From positions 1,396,798 through 1,460,797 of the forward strand of contig HG934468.1 of NCBI GenBank assembly GCA_000723505.1: 64,000 bases of DNA, in the 5' to 3' direction. Source of the stretch: Mucinivorans hirudinis (GTDB taxonomy: Bacteria > Bacteroidota > Bacteroidia > Bacteroidales > Rikenellaceae). The position numbers were made by a program, and so were the translations under genes. Shown piece by piece: positions 27,601 through 33,740 of the stretch (its first letter is position 1; the number at the start of each line of letters is the position of its first letter). The notes beneath the pieces were generated by a model that saw nothing but the letters and a program-made list of their open reading frames with translations, was not told the DNA's origin and made no database searches.

Positions 27601-28630
27601 GGGCTCGTTTATAGAAGTATTCAAAAGCACGATAGCCGATGAGTTTGTTCCATTTCCAAAACCGCAAGACACCGGTAACCACGAGGATGTTCGCTGGTGC
27701 GCGCTGACAAACAAGAGCGGCAACGGTGTGATTTTTGTAGCCACTGACCGTTTATCGGTTTCGGCGCTACCATACTCTGCTATGGATATGACCCTCGCCG
27801 GACATCCGCACCAACTGCCAAAAGCTAAGGATACATATCTACATTTGGACTACTCGGTTACGGGTCTGGGCGGCAATAGCTGCGGACAGGGCGGGCCACT
27901 CTCACCCGACCGCGTTCTTGCCACTGCTCACCAAACGGGATTCATTATTCGTCCGATTGCGGGAGACAATTTTGAGAAGATGGCAAACGTTGCCCCCTCG
28001 GGCGATGCTCCGCTTACCATAACACGTGCTCGCAACGGGATGTTGGAAATATATGGTAATAATCCGAGCAGGGATATATACTACTCTTTGAATGGCGGAG
28101 CTGCCGTAAAGTACGAACAACCGTTCCTAATGCGGGGTGGAGTCTCGATAAAAGCCTGGTATGAAAGCAATAAAAATCTCGCAACCACCGCTTCGTTCGA
28201 CAAGATTGAAAATGTTGTACTCGAGGTTATAAACGCCAGTAGTCAGGAGGCAGGCGAAGGTAACGCCTCGAACCTCACGGACAGTGACCCCAATACATAT
28301 TGGCACACAATGTACTCGGTAACCGTTGCAAAATTCCCCCATTGGGTCGATTTCGACGCAGGTGAGGTGAAACCCATCAAGGGCTTTGTGTACTTGCCGC
28401 GTCAAAATAGTCCGAATGGCAATATCAAAGATTATGAGGTCTTTGTGAGCACAGACGGCAAGAACTGGGGTGCGCCGGTGGCTAGAGGACAGTTCGAGGA
28501 TAATCGTCGCGAAAAACGGATAACATTGGACAAGCCGGTCAAGGGACGTTACGTAAGATTCAACGCTCTGAGCTCACAGAACGGTCAAGATTTCGCATCG
28601 GGTGCTGAGTTCACGGTGCTAGCAGAGTAG
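24620..28630 (+). CDS. GH2 beta-galactosidase with C-terminal discoidin (F5/8C) domain
   Basis: 1336 aa, secreted (signal ends near SMAMSTFAQQ). Domains in order: GH2 sugar-binding sandwich (YWQSLDGDWKFNW, residues about 75-250), Ig-like domain, TIM barrel, second Ig-like domain, a Bgal_small/domain-5 type beta-sandwich, a short chitobiase-C-like segment, and a terminal discoidin domain (about 1200-1336). Catalytic acid/base is Glu535 in SLGNEAGPG and nucleophile Glu598 in HVSEYAHSMGN. It removes beta-galactose from glycans such as mucin N-acetyllactosamine. The discoidin domain is likely to bind galactose or GalNAc and is longer than in E. coli-type LacZ. Confidence 0.95.
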   Translation: MSITKFFAVLLASSMAMSTFAQQSNLEGFAYGTQKAPAGNEWQSPENLSLNKEQPRAYFFPFQDVVAARKFLPENSSYWQSLDGDWKFNWAADPDSRPKNFFEAGFDVSKWDNIAVPSNWNIVGIQKDGTQKYGVPIYVNQPVIFYHERKVDDWRGGVMRTPPTNWTTYKHRNEVGSYRRDFSVPAGWDGRETFISFDGVDSFFYLWINGQYVGFSKNSRNAARFNITPYLKKGTNTLAVEVYRSSDGSFLEAQDMFRLPGIFRTVAIYSTPKVYINNLVAIPDLDKNYKDGSLKITADIRNLSDKEAKDYKVVYSLYANELYSDENRLVANVSAVTPATTVASAKTVAAKAVMSVSAPKLWSAEEPYRYTLIAELKDSKGKVVETTSVIVGFRKVEVRDTPASEDEFALAGRYYYVNGKPVKLKGVNRHESNPALGHALTRKIMEDEVMLMKMGNINHVRNSHYPDAPYWYYLADKYGIYLEDEANLESHQYYYGKESLSHPVEWRKAHVARVLEMVNSTINNPSVVIWSLGNEAGPGENFVHAYNELKRVDTSRPVQYERNNDIVDIGSNQYPSIAWMKGAVTGKYNIKYPFHVSEYAHSMGNAVGNLVDYWDAIESTNFFMGGAIWDWVDQSMYNYTPDGLRYAAYGGDFGDTPNDGQFVMNGIVFGDLTPKPQYWEVKKVYQYIGVRAIDLKQGKVEIFNKNYFTDLSGYDVVWSLWEDGKQVKEGVVAMPEVAPRRGVTVTLPISSITLKNDAEYFVKVQFLLNTDMPWATKGFVQAQEQMLLRSAVNREAPVARGNINLNEGGDIATVSGVDFEAKFDMAQGTIHSLKYKGSEVIVAGEGPRLDALRAFTNNDNWFYEAWFENGLHNLKHKSTSKYIEKMADGRVVLAFTVVSQAPNAAQIKGGTSSGKNSVVELTERPFGDKDFKFTTNQVWTIYPDGSIELQASITSNNPSLILPRLGYVLKVPEQYQNFTYYGRGAADNYNDRKTGSFIEVFKSTIADEFVPFPKPQDTGNHEDVRWCALTNKSGNGVIFVATDRLSVSALPYSAMDMTLAGHPHQLPKAKDTYLHLDYSVTGLGGNSCGQGGPLSPDRVLATAHQTGFIIRPIAGDNFEKMANVAPSGDAPLTITRARNGMLEIYGNNPSRDIYYSLNGGAAVKYEQPFLMRGGVSIKAWYESNKNLATTASFDKIENVVLEVINASSQEAGEGNASNLTDSDPNTYWHTMYSVTVAKFPHWVDFDAGEVKPIKGFVYLPRQNSPNGNIKDYEVFVSTDGKNWGAPVARGQFEDNRREKRITLDKPVKGRYVRFNALSSQNGQDFASGAEFTVLAE

Positions 28631-28652
28631 TTACGATATTATCTTTCTTTGT

Positions 28653-28690
28653 AGGGGGCGAGGCTTGCACCCGCCCCCTGTTTTATTATG
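28653..28690 (+). terminator. Intrinsic terminator after the beta-galactosidase gene
   Basis: AGGGGGCG and CGCCCCCT form an 8-bp GC-rich stem with an 11-base loop, followed by GTTTTATTATG. It begins 22 bases after the stop codon. Confidence 0.85.
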
Positions 28691-28692
28691 AT

Positions 28693-28891
28693 TAAGTGGG
28701 GAAAAAATAATTAATGGTACATTTTTTCGAGTCTATTTTTTAGCAGATTTTTTATTTTGAATCCGAAAATGTAGCGGGCTACATTGAGGATTTGAAATAA
28801 AAAATCTGCTAAAAAATAGACCGAAATATAAAAACAGTTCCTTAATCATTACCCCATTAAAAATGTACAATTAATTCTTTTTCACCACTTA
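28693..28891. repeat. MITE-like nested palindrome, about 200 bp
   Basis: The core (28731-28821) has two perfect 27-base inverted arms (28731-28757 and 28795-28821) starting GTCTATTTTTTAGCAG. Inside them are two more paired blocks (AATCC/GGATT and AATGTAGC/GCTACATT), so almost the full 91 bases can pair. Outside, imperfect inverted repeats of about 33 bases (28693-28726 and 28859-28891) start with TAAGTGG. No open frame is inside. It is a non-coding element bounded by inverted repeats, lying between a terminator and the next gene; mobility is inferred. Confidence 0.7.
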
Positions 28892-28894
28892 GCT

Positions 28895-29800
28895 ATGCAA
28901 CAGACCTTTATTTTACCCGACGATTACCAAGGCAGAGTTATTGCAACCCTTTTTGAGCGCATTGCGCCAAGCTCGGACAAGGCAATACTTTACATTCACG
29001 GTTACATTGACTATTTTTTTCAGGAGCACCTTGCCGAACACTTCAACAAGGCGGGGTATAACTTTTATGCTCTGGAACTTCGCAAGTACGGGCGCTCGCT
29101 CCTACCACACCAAAGAGCCTTTTACTGCCGCTCGCTCACAGAATATTTTCCGGAGATAGACCTTGCATTGCAGACCATCAACGGCGAGGGATGCAAAGAA
29201 ATATCTCTTATGGGACACTCCACCGGCGGGCTTACAACCTCCCTCTATATGAGCCAAGGCAGGGAACGCGGGCGAGTCAATAGCTTGATACTTAACAGCC
29301 CTTTCTTTGAGTTCAATACACATTGGTTCAATCGCAATATCTCGATTCCACTCTCTGCATTTATCTCACGACTCTTTCCATACGCCCACAAAGCGGGAGA
29401 ACTTTCCGAACATCTGGCAGCGAGTATGCACCTATCTATGAAGGGGGAGTGGGAGTATGACTTGGCGATGAAGCCTGCCGCGGATGTGCCGCTCGACTTT
29501 GCGTGGCTCGGGGCGGTGCGCGCAGGGCAGAGGCAGCTCAAAAAGGGGTTGCATATCAACGTGCCTGTGCTGGTAATGTACTCATCGAAAAGCATTTGGA
29601 GCAAACAATGGGGCGATGACTTTCTGCGCGGCGATTCGGTGCTAAACGTTAGAGATATAGCTCACTACGCGCCGCGATTGGGGGCGGATGTCACGCAAGT
29701 CGAGATTGAGGATGGGATGCACGACCTCACACTCTCGCGCAAGGATGTGCGCGAGAAAGTTTTTGAGACTATGCTAAACTTCCTTCAATCAAACCATTAA
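28895..29800 (+). CDS. Alpha/beta hydrolase (serine aminopeptidase S33 / monoacylglycerol lipase-like)
   Basis: 301 aa, no signal peptide, so cytoplasmic. It has the oxyanion region ILYIHGYIDYFF, the nucleophile elbow GHSTGG (Ser around residue 110), a cap region, and a late aspartate/histidine pair (VPVLVMYSSKSIW, DGMHDLTLSRKD). The family (Hydrolase_4) includes lysophospholipases and monoglyceride lipases; the substrate is unknown. Its 3' end overlaps the convergent sirtuin gene by 32 bases. Confidence 0.88.
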   Translation: MQQTFILPDDYQGRVIATLFERIAPSSDKAILYIHGYIDYFFQEHLAEHFNKAGYNFYALELRKYGRSLLPHQRAFYCRSLTEYFPEIDLALQTINGEGCKEISLMGHSTGGLTTSLYMSQGRERGRVNSLILNSPFFEFNTHWFNRNISIPLSAFISRLFPYAHKAGELSEHLAASMHLSMKGEWEYDLAMKPAADVPLDFAWLGAVRAGQRQLKKGLHINVPVLVMYSSKSIWSKQWGDDFLRGDSVLNVRDIAHYAPRLGADVTQVEIEDGMHDLTLSRKDVREKVFETMLNFLQSNH

Positions 29801-30467
29801 CCAGCTCGGGAACACCCTTGGCAGCTGTCTGGCGAATCACCACAATCGGATTGTTGCGCAGCGATAGTGGCGGAGCTTTCGGGTCTACCACATATACGGG
29901 CACCGCTTCGCGCAGGTAACATAGCAGCGAGGCAGCCGGATAGACCTGAAGCGAAGTGCCGATAACGACAAATATGTCAGCCTTTTGCACTATGTCGATA
30001 GCCTCCTCCAACATCGGCACCTGCTCGCCAAAGAAGACAATAAAGGGACGTAGAAGTGAGCCGTCGGCGTGCCGTTCATCCAATCGCTGCTCCCAACCTT
30101 CGATTTTCACGGTTTTAGAGGTGTCGCGCGAGCTGCACAGCTTGCCTATTTCGCCGTGAAGGTGGATGACATTATGGCTGCCGGCTCTCTCGTGCAAATC
30201 GTCCACATTCTGGGTTACGATTGTTGTATGAAAATGGTTTTCAAGTCTTTTCAAAGCCAGATGAGCATCATTGGGCTTTTTGGAGAGCACCTCGCGGCGA
30301 CGCATATTGTAGAAGTCGATAACACCGCCACGGTTGCGTGCGAGCGCCTGGGGCGTGCAGACATCCTCGATGCTGTAGTTTGCCCACAACCCATCGCTAT
30401 CGCGAAAAGTGGCAATGCCACTCTCGGCGCTAACTCCTGCGCCTGTAAATATTACAATGTTTTTCAT
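29769..30467 (-). CDS. cobB: NAD-dependent protein deacylase, sirtuin (class III-like)
   Basis: 232 aa, full sirtuin length. The NAD-binding motif GAGVSAESGIATFRD, the TQNVDDLHERAG stretch, the catalytic His in HLHGE and the late GTSLQVYPAASL are all present. FYNMRRR supplies the Tyr-x-x-Arg pair used by SIRT5/CobB-type enzymes to bind acidic acyl groups, so desuccinylase activity is plausible. The usual four zinc cysteines are not there: only one Cys (KLCSS) is seen in the zinc-domain region. Its promoter lies in the dispersed repeat copy that also ends the sialidase gene. Confidence 0.93.
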   Translation of the reverse strand: MKNIVIFTGAGVSAESGIATFRDSDGLWANYSIEDVCTPQALARNRGGVIDFYNMRRREVLSKKPNDAHLALKRLENHFHTTIVTQNVDDLHERAGSHNVIHLHGEIGKLCSSRDTSKTVKIEGWEQRLDERHADGSLLRPFIVFFGEQVPMLEEAIDIVQKADIFVVIGTSLQVYPAASLLCYLREAVPVYVVDPKAPPLSLRNNPIVVIRQTAAKGVPELVNGLIEGSLA

Positions 30468-30480
30468 AGGGCTCGCTTTT

Positions 30481-30526
30481 TGAAAGAGTTGTCAAAATTA
30501 TCCAAATTGTTTAATGCCGAGTTAAT
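30481..30526 (-). promoter_or_regulatory. Dispersed repeat copy 2, forming the sialidase stop and sirtuin promoter
   Basis: The 27-base repeat (30526-30500, minus) encodes the last residues of sialidase (L-T-R-H-stop) and is followed by TAATTTTG (30500-30493), a perfect -7 element, then GACAACTCTTTCA (30493-30481). The sirtuin ATG is 25 bases after the -7 box. The same 44-46 base cassette occurs at 47200-47243. Confidence 0.75.
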
Positions 30527-32139
30527 GTTTTGGGATTCTCAGAAGCCCCCATCATAATCTCATCAAGCCCAACCTTCATAAAGGTCATCTGCGCCTGACT
30601 GCCCTCGAAAAGTATGCCGATTGTCTCTTGGTCCACGCTCGTGATTGAGGAGTAGCCAAAGCTGTCGAACTCATCCAAAACCACCCGCTCGTGCCACGTG
30701 TTACCATCGTCAAAGCTCGCCTTGAGGGTCATATTGTTTCGGCGGTCGCGACTATTGGGATTTACGAACAACAGCACAGTGCCACCCCTGTATTTGTGCT
30801 TATGAAGGCTTGCCATACAGGTGGGTTCAATTAAGGCGTTGCGTGAGGTATGGTGCTCAGTCCAGGTTTTGCCCAAATCTTTTGAAACGGCTATCGCCCT
30901 GCCATTGCCCTCGCCCCTGCCGTTGTTGCCATTGAGGCGCATATTGAGCATCAGTGAGCCGTGAGAGAGTTCTACCACATTGCACTCGGTGGTGTTGTAA
31001 TACGCCGGTTTGCTCGTAGTCCAACTCTTGCCGCCATCCTTACTCCACGTAATATTCGAGAAGGGGTAACCCACCGAATCACGCCCCTGAGTGGGCATAA
31101 CCAAGGTGCCGTCTTCCATTGTAATACCACTTCCCGGCGCCGGCGCCCATAGCCACCAACTCTCCTGCTTACACATACGAGTGAGATTCACGGGTTCACT
31201 CCAACTCTTTCCATCATCCCCACTGGTGGTAATCAGAAATTGACTTGTCTGCTTCACATCAAAGCCGGCTTGCGACCCCCTATTACTCCACTGGTGATTC
31301 CACTCCTTCGAGTTTTCGTTGAGTCCCTCGACCCAAACACCCTCGGCATTTATCACCCCATACATCCACAATCCGGAAACGATAATCGTGCCGTTCTTCT
31401 TATCCACCATAACATTGGCATCGCTCACTCCATTGAATCTCGGGGGTAGCCCACCCCACTCGCCCATATCGAGTACCGACACCTGCTTGTCCCAGGTGTT
31501 GCCAGCGTCCGTACTTCGACGCATACCTATATCGATGTTGCCCTGCAAGTCGCGTGAATTTTCGATACGATTGTCCCACACCGCAATAAGCGTTCCGTTG
31601 TTGGTTGTGGCAATGCCGGGGATACGATATGTATCCACACCATCGTCACCGCGCTGACGCAGAGCCACGCCAAGGCGATACTCCCCCCTTCCCTCAACCC
31701 TCTGATAGCCTCGGTTCGTCTTTATGCCGACACACTCTACGGTGAGTTTGCCAAGCAGATCAACCTCATCGTTCAGTTGAACAAAAACTGTGAAGTAGAG
31801 CGTATCCTTTACCTCTAAATCACCTCTGAAAACCATCCTCTTGTGGGGGTTCTGTGCCATTGAAAAGCTATTCTCGGGGGTGAATTTCTTCGCCCCGTCC
31901 GAATATCCTACCCAAACCGATTTGACATCTCTCAAATCAGACGCTCCGCCCAATTCCAACACTATCTCCTTCACCTGCGTGGGTTTGTCGGTTATAAATT
32001 CCACCTCGAGAGTGGGATTCGTCTTCTTGAGGGTGAGAACCGGAATCCGGTAGATATTAGTGGTGGTCTTGGGTGCTCCGTAAATGGCACAAATGCCCAG
32101 CACGATACAAAGCACGGTAAAGGTTATTCTCTTCATCAA
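30511..32139 (-). CDS. Exo-alpha-sialidase, GH33
   Basis: 542 aa with a signal peptide (start at 32139 or the second Met at 32136). An N-terminal BNR-associated jelly-roll domain (about 25-150) precedes the six-blade propeller. The propeller opens with YRIP (of the F/Y-R-I-P arginine motif) and has five Asp-boxes: STDAGNTW, SGDDGKSW, SKDGGKSW, SKDLGKTW and SFDDGNTW. It releases terminal sialic acid from host glycoconjugates, normally the first step in mucin O-glycan breakdown. No nan catabolic genes are adjacent, so freed sialic acid handling must be encoded elsewhere. Confidence 0.95.
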   Translation of the reverse strand: MMKRITFTVLCIVLGICAIYGAPKTTTNIYRIPVLTLKKTNPTLEVEFITDKPTQVKEIVLELGGASDLRDVKSVWVGYSDGAKKFTPENSFSMAQNPHKRMVFRGDLEVKDTLYFTVFVQLNDEVDLLGKLTVECVGIKTNRGYQRVEGRGEYRLGVALRQRGDDGVDTYRIPGIATTNNGTLIAVWDNRIENSRDLQGNIDIGMRRSTDAGNTWDKQVSVLDMGEWGGLPPRFNGVSDANVMVDKKNGTIIVSGLWMYGVINAEGVWVEGLNENSKEWNHQWSNRGSQAGFDVKQTSQFLITTSGDDGKSWSEPVNLTRMCKQESWWLWAPAPGSGITMEDGTLVMPTQGRDSVGYPFSNITWSKDGGKSWTTSKPAYYNTTECNVVELSHGSLMLNMRLNGNNGRGEGNGRAIAVSKDLGKTWTEHHTSRNALIEPTCMASLHKHKYRGGTVLLFVNPNSRDRRNNMTLKASFDDGNTWHERVVLDEFDSFGYSSITSVDQETIGILFEGSQAQMTFMKVGLDEIMMGASENPKTLTRH

Positions 32140-32199
32140 TACTATTTTTATAGATTTGCATCATAACAAAATTCAAGGGCAAAATATAAAGGGACTTTC

Positions 32200-32225
32200 T
32201 AAAAAATTAGCCGTTGGCTATTTTG
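32200..32225 (-). terminator. Intrinsic terminator after the MscS gene
   Basis: On the minus strand AAAATAGCC, AAC, GGCTAATTTTTT forms a short hairpin with a 3-base loop and a T-run. It begins just after the mscS stop codon and separates it from the sialidase gene. Confidence 0.7.
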
Positions 32226-32242
32226 CATATTTTAGAAATCCT

Positions 32243-33577
32243 CTACAACACCTTGCGAAAATCTTCACCCGTTGGACTCTGGAAGAGGACTATCTCGAAT
32301 ATGCGGGTCGAAGCCACCACATACTCAACTATCATTCTCAGAATTGGGTCTAACTCAGTTGCGGTCTTTTTGTACGAAAAAGCATAAATTTCTATGCCGA
32401 TACCTTTGTCCGTAATCTCGGGCGTGTAGCGCACAAAGAGAGGCAGATTTTCGTTAATCTCGGGTATTGTCTTGACAAATAGTTCAATATGGGCACGGAA
32501 GAGGGCTAAATTGGTCATTGTCTCGCCGCAGCTCGACTGGCGCGCCAGCTCTACCATCTCTTGGTAATGGTTCTCCACCGCAACATCTTCGCGTATTCTG
32601 TCCAAGAATTTAGCGTCCGCAAACTTTACCGATTCTATATTAACGTGAAAGTTGCGGGTGAAGCGTCGCCCCCCACTCTGCTCCATTGCGCGCCAGTTTG
32701 TAAAACTCTCGCTCACCATACTGTAAATGGGTATCATTGTAACCGTATTGTCCCAATTCTGCACTTTTACCGAATTAACATTTATCTCTATGACCGTACC
32801 GTCAGCATTCTTGGAGGGCATAGAAATCCAATCGCCAATTCTAACCATATCCTGTGCCGAGAGCTGAATGGAAGCCACAAAGCCGAGTATAGTGTCCTTG
32901 AAAACCAAGGAAAACAACGCCGCCGCCGTTCCCAAACCTATCAGCAAAGTCGAGAGTTCTTTCTGAGCAAGGGTCGAGATGATGAGTATGCCGGCAATGA
33001 ATCCGAAGACTATCTTGGCGACTTGAATATACCCCTTGATATATTTTTGGTTGGAGAGCGGTCGGCGGCTGTGTAGTTCGTTCCATACATCCAGCAGAGA
33101 GTAGACCACCAATAATATCCCGAATATTATAATTGATTTCACCAAAAGATTGACCAATAGAATCATACCAGCCGAAAAGCCGGCAAAAATTATGTTTGCC
33201 AAGTAGAGAAGAACCACAAGGGGAACGAGTTGAAGGAGGCGATGAAAAAATTTGTGCTCAAAGAAAACATCATCAATATCTGAGTTGGTGCGCGAAACCC
33301 ACCTCTTGATTTTAGCAAGCGAGATCTTCACCAAAATTCTGTCAATGAACCACACAATAACAGTCAAAACCCCACAAGCGGCAACAAAAGCCAACAGGTC
33401 GGCAATCCGCTCACCCACGCCGTGGTCGGTAAGTATTTTATTAAAGTCGTTGATAAGCCAAAACTTCTCTTTACTCGCAGCTGCCTGGGCAATGTCGCGC
33501 GCGGCAGTGGTAAAAGTTTTGGAAACAGAGTCAATAACCTCTGATGTGGATGATAAAAAATTCAAAAAATATGCCAT
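32243..33577 (-). CDS. MscS-family mechanosensitive channel
   Basis: 444 aa. Five hydrophobic segments come first, then the pore-lining helix and beta domain of MscS: LSTLLIGLGTAAALFSLVFKDTILGFVASIQLSAQDMVRIGDWI, followed by GTVIEINVNSVKVQNWDNTVTMIP. It belongs to the YbdG-like longer forms. It opens under osmotic downshock to release solutes. It has no close operon partner. Confidence 0.93.
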   Translation of the reverse strand: MAYFLNFLSSTSEVIDSVSKTFTTAARDIAQAAASKEKFWLINDFNKILTDHGVGERIADLLAFVAACGVLTVIVWFIDRILVKISLAKIKRWVSRTNSDIDDVFFEHKFFHRLLQLVPLVVLLYLANIIFAGFSAGMILLVNLLVKSIIIFGILLVVYSLLDVWNELHSRRPLSNQKYIKGYIQVAKIVFGFIAGILIISTLAQKELSTLLIGLGTAAALFSLVFKDTILGFVASIQLSAQDMVRIGDWISMPSKNADGTVIEINVNSVKVQNWDNTVTMIPIYSMVSESFTNWRAMEQSGGRRFTRNFHVNIESVKFADAKFLDRIREDVAVENHYQEMVELARQSSCGETMTNLALFRAHIELFVKTIPEINENLPLFVRYTPEITDKGIGIEIYAFSYKKTATELDPILRMIVEYVVASTRIFEIVLFQSPTGEDFRKVL

Positions 33578-33595
33578 AATTTACGTAAAAAGGTT

Positions 33596-33603
33596 TATAT
33601 TTG
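33596..33603 (+). promoter_or_regulatory. Predicted -7 element of secDF
   Basis: TATATTTG matches TAnnTTTG, giving a leader of about 130 bases before secDF. The -33 region lacks a good TTTG. Confidence 0.45.
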
Positions 33604-33740
33604 CACTCTATTAAAGTGGGGTAAAGGGTTGTTTTTGAGGGTAATTAACTCAGAAGCAACTCAGTACCTGTTGTGTGTAGGTTGTTTTCTTGCTACAAAA
33701 TTACATATAAAAATAATAACAAATAAATAAATTAACAAAA

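Noticed and set aside
28731-28821. Palindrome considered as a simple transcription terminator
   Set aside because: A complete GC-rich terminator already lies at 28653-28690, and the palindrome is far longer than needed and lacks a defined U-tract end.
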